Shown here: positions 9,792 through 19,870 of the stretch, in pieces
How the letters are laid out: every line of letters begins with the position of its first letter
Position numbering within the stretch: position 1 is the first letter of the stretch
NCBI RefSeq assembly: GCF_024498195.1
Contig: NZ_CP101824.1
Span: 3,720,001-3,784,000 of the forward strand
DNA from: Halovivax cerinus
Lineage (GTDB): Archaea > Halobacteriota > Halobacteria > Halobacteriales > Natrialbaceae
Length of the DNA stretch: 64,000 nucleotides
Reading direction: 5' to 3'
Notes under the pieces: generated by a model
Seen by the model: only the letters and a program-made list of their open reading frames with translations
What the model was told of the DNA's origin: nothing
Database searches by the model: none
Translations under genes and position numbers: made by a program

Positions 9792-10055
9792 CGCGGAGAC
9801 GACACGAGTACAGAGCGGACCGGAGCGAGCGCGGATCGCGACGCCATCGACGGTACCGACGAGACCTGTGGGGGGCAACACCGATCCGAACCGGCCGCAC
9901 GTGCAGACGTGCGTCGAGGACGACGAGGCAGAGTACACCGATGGTTCGGGGGCACCGGAGCGACGGCGCCAGGTTCCCGGCGGCGTCCGGACGAGTACGT
10001 AACTGCCGAACAACGACAGGGAGCAGCCTACGTTCGGTCCCCACGACGTGGACCC

Positions 10056-10541
10056 ATGGGTACGGACCAATCGACAGGCGAGTGGGACGGTTCCGTTCCG
10101 CGTTCGGTCGACGTTCGCGTGCTCGGACTCGCGATCGGTCTCTCCGCGGTTGCGGCGTCGGTGAACGTCCCGTTTGGCGGCGGTGCTCTCGCGATCGTCG
10201 CCTTCGGGATCCTCTCGGGCGGAGCGATCCTCGCACACCTCCATGGACAGTGCCGTCTCCGTCGAATCACGGCCGGGCTCGCGACACGGTGGGACGACGG
10301 TGGCCGCGTCGCAACCGTCGAACACGCGTCTGGCTGGACGCGGACGACCTGGGTGGTCCACACGGCTGCGGGCCCCGTGACGATCTCCGGGCTCGCCCTC
10401 ACACCGTTCTCGAAGGTCTCGATCGAGTGGGATGGGACGAGCGACGTGCTCGGCGCAACCACCGCGGAGCAGCGACTCGACGCGCTCGCGACCGAGTGGT
10501 TCCAGGAGGTCGCCGACGGGCCTGCGCGCCCGACGGCCTGA
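10056..10541 (+). CDS. Hypothetical membrane protein
   Basis: A 161-residue protein of unknown function. Residues ~20-60 form two closely spaced hydrophobic helices (VLGLAIGLSAVAASV and ALAIVAFGILSGGAI), and the rest is a soluble, probably beta-rich domain (WTRTTWVVHTAAGPVTISGL). The ATG at 10056 was chosen because the longer upstream reading is arginine-rich and non-halophilic in composition. A 16-base direct repeat (10514-10529 and 10553-10568) straddles the stop codon. No recognised family. Confidence 0.6.
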   Translation: MGTDQSTGEWDGSVPRSVDVRVLGLAIGLSAVAASVNVPFGGGALAIVAFGILSGGAILAHLHGQCRLRRITAGLATRWDDGGRVATVEHASGWTRTTWVVHTAAGPVTISGLALTPFSKVSIEWDGTSDVLGATTAEQRLDALATEWFQEVADGPARPTA

Positions 10542-10580
10542 CCAGGGCGCCACGACGGGCCTGCGCGCGACGGGGTCGCG

Positions 10581-11771
10581 CTACTCCTCGCGAAGGATGC
10601 GGTCCACGATCGCCGAGGAGTCGCCGTCGAGCGCCGAGCGGACGAGGAGGTGCCCCCCGAGCTGTGACGGGCTGATGACCGCGTCGGCGCCGGCGCGATG
10701 CAACTTCCGGGTACTCTCTCGGTCGGTCGCCGAGGCGACGATCCGGACGTCAGGACGAAGTTCGCGTGCGGTCAGGATCGCCAGTGCGTCGGTGGCGTCG
10801 TCGTTCGTCGCGACGACGACGGCACGCGCCCGGTCGATTCGTGCGCGGCGCAACGGCTCCTCGTCGCTCGGATCCGCTGCGACGACGGGAACGTCGGCGG
10901 CGACGAACGGCTCTGTCGCTTCCTCGTCTCGGGTGACGACGGCGAACGTGAGTCCCGCTTCGACGAGTTCTTCGATGATCGGTTCCGTCAGGTCCCCGTA
11001 GCCGAGGACGAGCACGTGGTCGTCTAGGGTCTGGAGCTGTGAGTCTGACATCTTTCCGAGTGTTTTCGAGATTCGCGCCTGAATCGCCGGCCCGACGAGG
11101 GCGCCGACGGCGATACCGAAGCTGGCGACACCGAGGACGAGCACCGACATGGTGAACAGGACCGCGGCCTCGGAGGACTGGTTCGGTGTGATGTCGCCGT
11201 AACCGACGGTACTCGACGTGATCAGGGTGAAGTAAAACGCGTCGAGGATCGTGTCGATACCGTCGAACTGCTCGCGGAGATGGTAGCCACCGATCGTCCC
11301 GTAGAGCTGGACGCCGGCGAGGGCCGCGCCGGCTGCGAGCTGTGTCGTCGTCAACGAGAGCTGGGCGTCGAACCGGTGGCGAGAGAGGATCAACACCGGA
11401 ACAGAGACCAGCGAGAGGACGACCAGCGGCATCGAGTAGGGACTCGCCTGTAACAGCCCCTGCACAGCCGAAAGCGGCATGAGCAGGAGCGTCGCCCACC
11501 AGCCGGCGCGTAACCCGCGACGGAGTGCGAAGGCGCTCGCGACGGTCGCGAACCCGGTGAGAGCGCCCGTAAAGCCGGCTGCTTCCGTAACGACGGTCGG
11601 TACGGCGGACGCGAGCGGGCCGTACGGATCGCTGGGTCCGGTGAAGATCGCGACGACGGCCGTCGCTACCGACAGGAGCGCGACGGTCATTGCGAGTCCG
11701 ACGGTCCCGCGGGTCGTCAGGAGGTATCGCCAGTCGGTCGCGCTGTCGGGCCGACCGGCAGCCTCGCTCAT
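10581..11771 (-). CDS. Potassium channel with C-terminal TrkA-N (RCK) domain
   Basis: A 396-residue K+ channel-type protein. The N-terminal half holds roughly six hydrophobic helices; the pore loop carries the complete selectivity filter TVGYGD (residues 188-193). After the last helix a TrkA-N/RCK nucleotide-binding domain begins at ~251 (HVLVLGYGDLTEPIIEEL) and runs to the end (HRAGADAVISPSQLGG). RCK domains gate such channels through ligand or nucleotide binding. It is the last gene of a minus-strand run with HalOD1, pfkB and DUF63 genes, though gaps of about 90-170 bases make a single operon uncertain. Confidence 0.9.
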   Translation of the reverse strand: MSEAAGRPDSATDWRYLLTTRGTVGLAMTVALLSVATAVVAIFTGPSDPYGPLASAVPTVVTEAAGFTGALTGFATVASAFALRRGLRAGWWATLLLMPLSAVQGLLQASPYSMPLVVLSLVSVPVLILSRHRFDAQLSLTTTQLAAGAALAGVQLYGTIGGYHLREQFDGIDTILDAFYFTLITSSTVGYGDITPNQSSEAAVLFTMSVLVLGVASFGIAVGALVGPAIQARISKTLGKMSDSQLQTLDDHVLVLGYGDLTEPIIEELVEAGLTFAVVTRDEEATEPFVAADVPVVAADPSDEEPLRRARIDRARAVVVATNDDATDALAILTARELRPDVRIVASATDRESTRKLHRAGADAVISPSQLGGHLLVRSALDGDSSAIVDRILREE

Positions 11772-11858
11772 AGCACCCTGTCGAACTGGTACGGTGATAA
11801 ATCCAGCCGATAACGGGTGGCGTTGGCGCGTGCAGTCACCCGTCTGATGGACGCCTCC

Positions 11859-12173
11859 TCAACGCGTCACCCGTTCGAAGACGCGGACCGTCTCGTTTCC
11901 GACGACTACCGTCGCGGTGTCCGTGACGAAACGAACCTCTCCCTGGGCGCGCGCGGTTTCGTCGGGTCTGGACGCGAACAGGGCGTCGAGTGCTTCAGGA
12001 TCGATATACTCGTAGAGGGGCGTCTCCATCGCCGTCGGCGCCGTCCCTTCGAACTGGGCGAGCGCGTTCACCACGGCGACACTCGCCGGTTCGCCGGTCG
12101 ATCGACTGTACTCCACCCACCCACGGCGCATCCCCAGATCTGGGCCGCAGTCAGTAGCGTTGGCCTCTGTCAT
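11859..12173 (-). CDS. HalOD1 output domain protein
   Basis: A 104-residue stand-alone HalOD1 domain, a haloarchaea-specific output domain usually linked to sensory modules. The diagnostic segment is TPLYEYIDPEALDALF at about residues 51-66. No sensor domain is attached, and no kinase or regulator is adjacent. The ATG at 12173 is chosen over an upstream methionine because the extra 42 residues are basic and lack family resemblance. A small dyad (CCGTC, five-base loop, GACGG) lies at 12183-12197 just before the start. Confidence 0.8.
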   Translation of the reverse strand: MTEANATDCGPDLGMRRGWVEYSRSTGEPASVAVVNALAQFEGTAPTAMETPLYEYIDPEALDALFASRPDETARAQGEVRFVTDTATVVVGNETVRVFERVTR

Positions 12174-12327
12174 GTCTCTCTGCCGTCTGGCTGACGGACT
12201 AGGTGCACCACCAACGGGTGCCCCCTTATCGGTTCCGTCAGACACCGGGCGGTGAGAACTGCGTGCGTGACAGTCACGGGCACGCTGTGAAACACGCACA
12301 GGACGCCCGAATGCGCCCGGTCAGGGG

Positions 12328-13212
12328 TTACGGCAGGTGTTCGGAGCACACAGACCGAACGCGCGACCAGGTGAGGGAGGGCTGGGCACCGAGCTGGCTC
12401 GCAGCGATCGCGCCACACGCGTTCCCGACGCGGAGCGCGCGATCACAGTCCTCGTCTCGATGCCACGCGGTGAGAAAGCCCGCCGCGAACGCGTCGCCGG
12501 CGCCCGTGGTGTCGGTCGTCGGGACGGTGTATCCGGCGTGATGGCGCGTCGCATCGGGTGCGTGGACGACGGCACCGTCGGAGCCAGCCGTAACGACGAC
12601 CGTTCGTTCCCCGAACGACAGTTCACCCGACTCCGTCCCCCGGATCGTCTCGGCCTCGCGGCCGGACAGAAAGAGCACGTCGACGTGTGGGAGGGTCGCC
12701 TCGATCGACCGATCGGCGATTCGGCGGCCGGGATCGAAGCTGACCGGAACGTCCGCGGAGGTCGCCACCGACGCGGCATGCGCCGTCGTCTCCGACCGAT
12801 TGCTCGTGAGGTGGACGTGGTCCGCCCGCCTGATCGGACTCGGATCGACAGCCGCCGGTTCGAGCGCTTCGTTGGCGCCGTCGGCACCGACCACTGCGAC
12901 CGCACCCGCGTCGTCGACCAGGATGTACTTTCGCGTCGTCTCGCGACCGGGTATCCGCCGTACCCCCGAGCAGTCGACACCGGACTCCTCGAGGGACTGG
13001 ACGACGCTGTCGCCGCAGTCGCCACTCCCGACGCTGCCGACGAGCGAAACGTCGACGTCTAGCGCCGCCAGCGCCGACGCGACGTTCGCGGCGCTCCCGC
13101 CACAGCCACAGCGGCGCTCTCTGATCGTCGCCTCACCGTCGACACTGGGGAGCGAATCGACGCGGAGAGTGACGTCCCAGTTGACGTGACCGGCGACCAC
13201 GCAGCGATCCAT
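12328..13212 (-). CDS. PfkB-family sugar/nucleoside kinase
   Basis: A 294-residue ribokinase-superfamily protein. The N-terminal glycine motif is CGCGGSAANVASALAALD (residues 35-52). The C-terminal signature DTTGAGDAFAAGFL places the catalytic base at Asp240, with the anion hole formed by GAGD. It phosphorylates a sugar or nucleoside with ATP. Substrate cannot be read from sequence: candidates include ribose, fructose derivatives and nucleosides. The neighbouring deoC, 1.2 kb away on the other strand, makes a pentose or nucleoside salvage role possible but weakly supported. Confidence 0.88.
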   Translation of the reverse strand: MDRCVVAGHVNWDVTLRVDSLPSVDGEATIRERRCGCGGSAANVASALAALDVDVSLVGSVGSGDCGDSVVQSLEESGVDCSGVRRIPGRETTRKYILVDDAGAVAVVGADGANEALEPAAVDPSPIRRADHVHLTSNRSETTAHAASVATSADVPVSFDPGRRIADRSIEATLPHVDVLFLSGREAETIRGTESGELSFGERTVVVTAGSDGAVVHAPDATRHHAGYTVPTTDTTGAGDAFAAGFLTAWHRDEDCDRALRVGNACGAIAASQLGAQPSLTWSRVRSVCSEHLP

Positions 13213-13378
13213 TCGTCGACGGTGATGCTGGCTCCACCCTTAGGTGTCTCGGCGTTTCACATCGCGTGGGAGGCTCCGGCACGACGCGGCGGCGATCCGT
13301 ACACGCCGTGCGAACGGGAATCGTCCACGGCGAACCGACGATGATCGTCGTTCCTCCCTTCGAGCAGGCCATATGGCG

Positions 13379-14209
13379 TCAGCCCGTGATCGTGAACAAA
13401 AGCAGGTTGTGAAAGCCAGGACCGAGACCGACGGCGGCGACCAGACCGAGGGCCACCCGACCCGCACGCGGGCGGTCACGAATCAGGTCGGCGAACAGGC
13501 CGACGACGGCCATCGCGAGCAGCAGTTTGACGAGGACGAACAGCCAACCCGCACCGATGTACTCGGCGGTCGGAAGCCCCGCCGCGACGTCGAGGATCGC
13601 GAGTGAGAGTGGGACGTCTTCGCCCGCACCGAGGACGTCGTACCCGATCGCCGTCGAGACACCGTCCAGGACCTGTGCGAAGCAGACGAACGCGCCCGTC
13701 AGGCCGGTGATAGCGGCGACGTCGGTAAACCACAGGCTCAGCGCGAGCCAGGCGATGGCCGTAACGATGCCGGTGACGACGACGGCGATCACCGGCCAGA
13801 ACGGCGCGAACGACTCGGCGTTCAGGCCCACCATCAGCGCCGCCGTCGTGAAGACGGAGAGAAACGCTGTCCCAGTGATACCGACGAATCGCGGGATCGA
13901 CCGGTAGAGGCCGCCGGCGTGTAAGAAGTTCGCGATAACCCAGACGAGCCCGGCCGCGATCGCGGTCGTCGCGTACACGCTCGGCATCTCGAACAGCGGT
14001 GCGATCGCGTCCGGAAACGCCGTAATCGGCTCGCGTCCGAGTACGTACAGCGTCGACCCGAACATCATCCACGGCGCGAAGGCGACGACCGTCCGGTCCG
14101 TCACCGGCGGGTCGATCGCCCAGAGTATCGCTCCGACGCCGGCCAGGCCCAGCACCAGCACCACGAGGAAGTACCAGGGCGGTATCGCAAATCCTTCCGG
14201 CAGTACCAT
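13379..14209 (-). CDS. DUF63 family integral membrane protein
   Basis: A 276-residue protein with about seven or eight hydrophobic helices. The family's landmarks are visible: the N-terminal [10 protein letters not shown] segment, the charged loop [23 protein letters not shown], and the C-terminal [13 protein letters not shown]63 proteins are widespread in Euryarchaeota and uncharacterised. It is divergent from deoC across 180 bases and heads the minus-strand run leading to pfkB. Confidence 0.85.
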   Translation of the reverse strand: MVLPEGFAIPPWYFLVVLVLGLAGVGAILWAIDPPVTDRTVVAFAPWMMFGSTLYVLGREPITAFPDAIAPLFEMPSVYATTAIAAGLVWVIANFLHAGGLYRSIPRFVGITGTAFLSVFTTAALMVGLNAESFAPFWPVIAVVVTGIVTAIAWLALSLWFTDVAAITGLTGAFVCFAQVLDGVSTAIGYDVLGAGEDVPLSLAILDVAAGLPTAEYIGAGWLFVLVKLLLAMAVVGLFADLIRDRPRAGRVALGLVAAVGLGPGFHNLLLFTITG

Positions 14210-14389
14210 GCACTATCACGCTCACAGCAGGGTCAAACAAGTTGCGATTGGAATCCCTCGATAGTCGTGACCGACACGGTACCCCGCCCGCCGGGGCAGG
14301 GGCCGCGCCAGAGTCCACCCGAACGCGTCGCCAACGGCTCGTTCGACCGAACCCAATCGGCTTTTGTCCTCGCCGCGAGAGCGACACGT

Positions 14390-15031
14390 ATGAACCGAGA
14401 CGCGCTCGCGTCGCGCATCGATCACACCGTCCTCGGCCCGGGGACGACGCCAGCCGACGTCCGCGAGTGCTGCACGGCTGCGGCCGATTACGGCATGAAC
14501 GCCTGCGTTCCTCCGTGTTACGTCGACGACGTTCGCGAGGAGGTCCCCGAGCTCACGATCGCGACGGTCGTGGGCTTCCCGCACGGTCAGCACGAGCCGG
14601 ACGTGAAGGTCGAAGAGGCCGTCACCGCCTGGCGTTCGGGCGCGGACGAACTCGACGTCGTCTGCAACGTCGGCCGACTGCGCGCCGGTGACGGGGACGC
14701 GGTCGCCGCGGAACTCGCCGAGCTCGTCGCCGCCGTTCCGATTCCCGTGAAGGTGATCGTCGAAGCCCCGCTGCTCACCCCGGATCAGCTCGACGCCGCC
14801 TGCGCGGCCGCCGTCGAAGCCGACGCCGCGATGGTGAAGACGGCGACCGGTTTCGGTGGGGGCGGCGCCATCGTCGAGGACGTCCGCCGGATGGCCGAGT
14901 TCTTGCCGGTGAAGGCCAGCGGCGGTATCGGCAGTTACGACGAAGCGATGGCCATGCTCGACGCCGGCGCGGACCGGATCGGTGCCTCTACCGGGGTGGG
15001 CATCCTGGAGGAGGCGCCGACGTCTCCCTGA
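14390..15031 (+). CDS. deoC: Deoxyribose-phosphate aldolase
   Basis: Class I aldolase that interconverts 2-deoxyribose 5-phosphate with acetaldehyde and glyceraldehyde 3-phosphate in deoxynucleoside breakdown. The Schiff-base lysine is K150 in MVKTATGF, with the proton-relay residues D89 (ELDVVCNVG) and K175 (VKASGGI) in place. At 213 residues it matches the short archaeal form. ATG 14390 is chosen over a longer upstream frame; a CTTTTG element about 30 bases before it fits a leaderless promoter. Confidence 0.94.
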   Translation: MNRDALASRIDHTVLGPGTTPADVRECCTAAADYGMNACVPPCYVDDVREEVPELTIATVVGFPHGQHEPDVKVEEAVTAWRSGADELDVVCNVGRLRAGDGDAVAAELAELVAAVPIPVKVIVEAPLLTPDQLDAACAAAVEADAAMVKTATGFGGGGAIVEDVRRMAEFLPVKASGGIGSYDEAMAMLDAGADRIGASTGVGILEEAPTSP

Positions 15032-15096
15032 TCGAGCGGGCGAACGACGACGGACCACGACGTGATGAGACCCCTGCTACGGCGGACGACGACAGA

Positions 15097-17787
15097 TCAC
15101 CCCGTGTTCTTCATTCCGGCCGCGATTCCGGTGATGGTCAGCCGCAACGTGCGCTCTTCGACCGCGTTCCGATCCGACTGAGAGAGCAACGCGACCTGGA
15201 GGAGGTTGAGCGGATCGACGTACGGATTTCGTCGCCGCGTCGACTCGGCGAGCCACTCGCGAGTGTGGAGGTCGTCCCGCCGGGCGATCGTCGTGACGAG
15301 GTCGACCGCGCGGTCGTACTCGTCCGAGAGTCGGGGGAAGAACGCCTCGCGAAGCTCCTCGTCCGCGAGCGCGGCGTACTCGGCGGCGACCTCGAGGTCG
15401 GTTCTGGCGAGCGAGAGCGCGGCGTTGTCGAGCGTCGTCCGGAAGAACGGCCACTCGTCGTACATCGTCCGGAGGACAGAGACGTCCCCACCGGCCTCGA
15501 GGTACGCGTCGATCCCCGTCGCCAGGCCGTACCAGCCGGGCAAGATGCACCGCGACTGGGTCCACGAGAAGACCCAGGGAATCGCCCGCAGGTCCTCGAC
15601 CGAACGCTCGTCGCTGCGGGAGGCCGGGCGCGAACCGAGGTGTAAGTCTTCGATGACCGAAATCGGCGTGACTTGCTCGAAGTACCGGACGAATCCCTCT
15701 CGTTCGAGCAGGTCGCGGTAGGCCGCCCGCGCCCCGTCCGCCATCACCTCCATCGCGTCGAGCCAGTCGTCGTCGATGGACTCGCGCGACGTCTCGATCG
15801 CCCGCTTTCGGGCGCGCAGTTGGGCGTTCACCATCTGTTCGACGTTGCGCGCCGCGATGTCCGGGTGACCGTACTTCTCCGCGATCGCCTCACCCTGTTC
15901 GGTGAACTTGACCTGGCCGGTGACGGTCGGATTGGGCAGCGCGAGCAACGCTTCGTTCATCGGTCCGCCCCCGCGGGAGATAGAGCCGCCACGACCGTGA
16001 AAGAGCCGCAGGGTCACGTCGTGGTCTTCGCAGATGCGTGCGAGGCGACGCTGGGTCCGGTACAAGGACCAGTTTGCGGCGAGAAAGCCGTTTTCCTTGT
16101 TCGAGTCGGAGTAGCCGAGCATGATCTCCTGCGTCCCGTCGCGGGCGGCGAGCGCCTGCGCGTACGCCTCGTTCTCGAACAGCGTCCCCATGATACGACG
16201 TGCCCCCGAGAGTGCGGATTCCGTCTCGAGAAGCGGCACGACGTCGAGCCCGCAGTGATCTGGCAGCGAGACGACGTCGGCCTGATCGGCGAGGAAGAGC
16301 ACCTCCAGGACGTGACTCGGTTCCTCCGTCATCGAGATGCAGTAGGTGTCGATCGCGTCGACGCCGTACTCGCGCTGCCAGTCGGCGAGGCGGTCGAAGA
16401 GGTCGAGAACCCGCGCCGTCGACTCCGAGAGCCCGTCCGCGTCGCCGACGTCGATAACTGCCTCGTCCTGCGTGATCGCGTCGGTCAACAGGGAGACGCG
16501 TTCGTCCTCGCTCAGATCGCGGTAGGCGATTCCCTCCCGTTCGAGGACCTCGGCGATGGCGTCGGTGTGCTTCTCTCGGTGATCGCGGAGGTCGAGACTG
16601 GCCAGCGAAAAGCCGAACGTCTCGACCTGTCTGCGGAGCGGATCGACGTGGACCGACGCGACCGACGACGCGTCGTTGGCCCGTAGACTGTCGGCGATGA
16701 CCGTCAGGTCGTCGTGTAGTTCGTCGGCGTCGGCGTATCCGCCCGGACGGACGTCCGTCACCCGATCGAGACGCTCGCGCACGAGCGCGACCTTCTGTCT
16801 GTACGGCTCGTCGGGGTAGCGCTCCTCGTACCGCCGCACGCACCGGGGCAAGCGGTCGCGATCGGCCGCGATCGACGCTTCGAACGCGCTCCCGACCGAG
16901 AGGCGCCGTCCCTCCTGACTCAGTGCGCTGAGAAGGCGGTCCAGAGACGAGCGGTAGCGCCCGAGGATCGCCTCGCGCTGGCGTTCGAGGGTGTTCGCGG
17001 TCACGTCGGGCGTGACGTACGGGTTGCCGTCGCGGTCGCTCCCCGCCCACGATCGAAACTCGAAGACCGTCGGGACGTCGACGGTGCCGTCGGTCGCCTC
17101 GTCGACGACTCGCTCCAGTTCGTCGTACACGTCGCCGACGACGTCGAACAGGGAGTTTTCGACGTACCACTGGACGTTCCGTGCCTCGTCCGCTACCTCC
17201 GGCTGTCGCCGTCTGACCTGGGGCGTCCCCCAGAGACTCGTCACTTCGGCGTCGATGGCCCGCCAGATGCGATCGGCCTCGGCGTCGGTCAGCAGGCGTT
17301 CGTCGAGCGTCTCGAGAGACGTCGCGATGGTCCGAAGTTTCGCCTTGACCGTCTTCCGGCGGGCCTCCGTCGGGTGTGCGGTGAACGTGGGTTCGATCGA
17401 GACGTCGTCGAGGATGCGCGCGACGGTTTCGTCATCGAGCGCCGCGAGGTCGTCACCCGCCGCGGCCAGACTGTCCGCGAGCTGGCCCTCCTGACCGCGC
17501 CGGCGAACCGACCGGATCCGCTCGCGTTCCTCGGCGAGGTTGACGAGTTCGAAGTACGTCGCGAACGCGCGGGCGACCGTTCGCTGACGCGACGGCGACA
17601 GTGCTTCCAGTTCGTCCTGGATCGGATCGCGGCTGTCGCGGTCGCCAGATCGATACTCGATCGCCGCCGTCCGCACGGATTCGACGCTCTCGAAGGCTTC
17701 ATCGGACGTCTGGCGTTGCAAGACGTCGCCCAGGACCGTCCCGAGTTCGCGGACGTCCGCGGACAGGTCCCTGTTGAACAGTTGCAT
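15097..17787 (-). CDS. ppc: Phosphoenolpyruvate carboxylase
   Basis: An 896-residue bacterial-type PEP carboxylase that makes oxaloacetate from PEP and bicarbonate, an anaplerotic step. Visible signatures are the catalytic histidine segment FTAHPTEARRKTV, the glycine-rich loop FHGRGGSISRGGGP, and the C-terminal GMKNTG (usually QNTG). The start at 17787 (MQLFNRDLSADV) gives the normal family N-terminus; the longer frame adds 22 non-conserved residues. It lies downstream of the S1-DHH gene, separated by a tandem repeat. Confidence 0.97.
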   Translation of the reverse strand: MQLFNRDLSADVRELGTVLGDVLQRQTSDEAFESVESVRTAAIEYRSGDRDSRDPIQDELEALSPSRQRTVARAFATYFELVNLAEERERIRSVRRRGQEGQLADSLAAAGDDLAALDDETVARILDDVSIEPTFTAHPTEARRKTVKAKLRTIATSLETLDERLLTDAEADRIWRAIDAEVTSLWGTPQVRRRQPEVADEARNVQWYVENSLFDVVGDVYDELERVVDEATDGTVDVPTVFEFRSWAGSDRDGNPYVTPDVTANTLERQREAILGRYRSSLDRLLSALSQEGRRLSVGSAFEASIAADRDRLPRCVRRYEERYPDEPYRQKVALVRERLDRVTDVRPGGYADADELHDDLTVIADSLRANDASSVASVHVDPLRRQVETFGFSLASLDLRDHREKHTDAIAEVLEREGIAYRDLSEDERVSLLTDAITQDEAVIDVGDADGLSESTARVLDLFDRLADWQREYGVDAIDTYCISMTEEPSHVLEVLFLADQADVVSLPDHCGLDVVPLLETESALSGARRIMGTLFENEAYAQALAARDGTQEIMLGYSDSNKENGFLAANWSLYRTQRRLARICEDHDVTLRLFHGRGGSISRGGGPMNEALLALPNPTVTGQVKFTEQGEAIAEKYGHPDIAARNVEQMVNAQLRARKRAIETSRESIDDDWLDAMEVMADGARAAYRDLLEREGFVRYFEQVTPISVIEDLHLGSRPASRSDERSVEDLRAIPWVFSWTQSRCILPGWYGLATGIDAYLEAGGDVSVLRTMYDEWPFFRTTLDNAALSLARTDLEVAAEYAALADEELREAFFPRLSDEYDRAVDLVTTIARRDDLHTREWLAESTRRRNPYVDPLNLLQVALLSQSDRNAVEERTLRLTITGIAAGMKNTG

Positions 17788-17880
17788 ACTACGGTCCACT
17801 GCAGAGGGCGTCAAAAAACGACCCCGTCGCGCAGGTATTGCCTGATCGGTCACGCACGAGTGTGGCCCGGCTAGTCGGCA

Positions 17881-17960
17881 CTCGCTGGAACCAGTCTGTC
17901 CTCGCTGGAACCGGTCAGTCGTCGCTGGAACCGGTCAGTCGTCGCTGGAACCGGTCAGTC
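17881..17960. repeat. Four-copy 20-bp tandem repeat across the 3' end of the DHH gene
   Basis: Four head-to-tail 20-base units begin at 17881, 17901, 17921 and 17941 (core GCTGGAACCGGTCAGTC). The last three share that core exactly, differing only in the first base of the unit; the first unit has three changes in the core (CAGTCTGTC). The stop codon of the minus-strand DHH gene (17955-17957) lies inside the last copy, so the array extends from that gene's end towards ppc. The core contains the palindrome ACCGGT. Near-identity suggests recent expansion by slippage. Confidence 0.9.
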
Positions 17961-19853
17961 GTCGAGTGGAGCGGTGCTCGACAGTTCCTCGTCGATCGGC
18001 GCGTCGGCCATCTTCTCGACGAGGGCGTCGATCACGTCTTCGCGCTTGCCGCGGACGAACTTGATCGAACCGACGACGAGGTGACCGCCGCCGGAGATCC
18101 CCGCACCGGGGACCTCGTCTTTGAGTTCCGCCACCATCTCGGGGATGTCGAGGCGGACGCCGTCGCTCCGGAGGACAGCGAAGTCTGGACCGTAGCCGAC
18201 CGTGATGACTGGATCGCCGGTCTCCGTGACCTGCTCGTCGTGGATCTCGCCGGTGGTCTTGCCCGGCGCAGGGTAAGTAAATCGGTGCGTGTGGTTCTCG
18301 ACGTCGATTCGGTAGAGATGGGCGCCGTTGTCGAGCGACTCGTGTTCTAAGTGTGGCGACGCGTCGTCGAGTTGCGTCTGGATCGCCTCGCTGGCGCTTG
18401 ATTCGAACATCGAGACGACGGCCTCGTGGTGGGCGGGGTCGCACTCGACACCGAGGACGTCCGTGATAAGGGGCGTCCCGGCACTGTATCGCAGCCAGTG
18501 GGCCGCGTAATCGAGCGCCTCGCTGACGTCGCGAAGGTGGGCCTCGTCGTAGCCCGCGTCGGCGGCGAGGTCGATGTAGTCGGCCATGGCATCGGCCTTC
18601 GACCGGTCCGCAAGACCCGCGACTGCGGGCAGGTGACTGATCTCGTCGGCCAGGTCGGGGTAGATCATCCGGGCGAGTTCGACGCAGAGCATCCCGGTGG
18701 TGATGCGGTAGTCTTCGTCGTGGAGGTACGGGTTGACGTGGGCGTCCAGCAGGTCCCCGACTGCGTCGGGGTCGGGGTGGTGGTGGTCGATCGCGAGGAT
18801 CGGAATGTCGTAGTGAGCGAGCGTCTCGTAGGACGGAACGTCCTCGGCGGTCGAGCCGTTGTCGAGCATCACCAGCATGGGGAGTTGCTGGCCGTGCTTC
18901 GCGCGATCCTCGAGCGCGAACGTGAGGTCGCGCGTCGAGTCCTCCAGTTCGTAGTACGGGGCCTTGCTCGGCAGACGCTTGAAGAGGTGACGCGGCGCCT
19001 CGGGTGATTCGTGCACGTCGGCGATGAATCGCTCCAGCGCCAGTTGCAGTGGGACCGCAGCGCACATCCCGTCACCGTCTGCGTGGTGACGGACCCGGAT
19101 CGGGCGGCCCTCGAGGACGGTGCGCCGGAGGGTTCGGGCGACCTCGGCCAGTTCCTCGCGGAGCGGTTCGAGCGCCGGCCAGTCGATGAGCGAGGAGACG
19201 TCGTGCGGTTCGGCGCGCTCGTCGCGGGCGGTCGCAAGTCGCTCGCGCGCGGCCGTCGCGTCGTCGCCGTCCAGTGCGCTCAGCCCGTCGACTTCCAGCT
19301 GAATCGCGTCGTTGCGCCGTTCGACCGTCGCGTTGAGGCGGACGACGTCGCCGACGTCGATCGAGGGGAAGGCGCGCACGCCGGCTTCTTCGAACGCGGC
19401 GGCCGGGACGACCCCGTACTCGTCGGCGACGTGGAAGATGGTCGGGCCGCCGGTCTGTTTGATCTGGACGATCTCCCCTTCGACGTGAACTTGCTCGCCG
19501 AGGTTCGCCTCGAGTCGATCCGTTCCGGTCAGTGAAACCTCGTGTTCGACGGAGACGAGGTCGTACTCCTCGACGTCGGCCGGTGTGAACGAGAGGTCAC
19601 CGTCCTCGCGAACGGCCTCCAGTTCGACGACGAGTTCGTCGCCGACGCGATAGGTGCCTTCGAGAACGGACTCGTGGACGAGTCCGGAAACGTTGTCGGA
19701 GAGATCGACGAAGATACCGTAATCGACAATACCGTTGATCTCCGCGAGATAGGGCGTCTCCGGCTCGACCTCGTCGGGAGGACACGACGGGTCGAGGTCG
19801 TAGACGACCGTCTCGCGTGTCTCACCGATGTCGCCGGCGGTCTCACGTGTCAT
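17955..19853 (-). CDS. DHH-family phosphoesterase/nuclease with S1 RNA-binding domain
   Basis: A 632-residue RecJ-related protein. Residues ~34-90 are an S1 domain (LAEINGIVDYGIFVDLSDNV), ~115-195 an OB-fold nucleic-acid domain (VHVEGEIVQIKQTGG), and ~250-590 the DHH/DHHA1 core. Metal-site motifs are intact: HHADGDGM (256-263), VMLDNGS, AIDHHHPDPD (354-363), and the terminal GISGGGHLVVGSIKF. The family acts as single-strand nucleases, some tied to the archaeal replisome. Start 19853 is chosen because a TATA-like element lies ~27 bases upstream. Tandem repeats flank both ends of the gene. Confidence 0.88.
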   Translation of the reverse strand: MTRETAGDIGETRETVVYDLDPSCPPDEVEPETPYLAEINGIVDYGIFVDLSDNVSGLVHESVLEGTYRVGDELVVELEAVREDGDLSFTPADVEEYDLVSVEHEVSLTGTDRLEANLGEQVHVEGEIVQIKQTGGPTIFHVADEYGVVPAAAFEEAGVRAFPSIDVGDVVRLNATVERRNDAIQLEVDGLSALDGDDATAARERLATARDERAEPHDVSSLIDWPALEPLREELAEVARTLRRTVLEGRPIRVRHHADGDGMCAAVPLQLALERFIADVHESPEAPRHLFKRLPSKAPYYELEDSTRDLTFALEDRAKHGQQLPMLVMLDNGSTAEDVPSYETLAHYDIPILAIDHHHPDPDAVGDLLDAHVNPYLHDEDYRITTGMLCVELARMIYPDLADEISHLPAVAGLADRSKADAMADYIDLAADAGYDEAHLRDVSEALDYAAHWLRYSAGTPLITDVLGVECDPAHHEAVVSMFESSASEAIQTQLDDASPHLEHESLDNGAHLYRIDVENHTHRFTYPAPGKTTGEIHDEQVTETGDPVITVGYGPDFAVLRSDGVRLDIPEMVAELKDEVPGAGISGGGHLVVGSIKFVRGKREDVIDALVEKMADAPIDEELSSTAPLDD

Positions 19854-19870
19854 CGTTGCCGGTGGTTTGC

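Noticed and set aside
17881-17960. CRISPR or origin iterons
   Set aside because: Units are directly adjacent with no spacers, and no orc1/cdc6 gene or AT-rich unwinding element is nearby.
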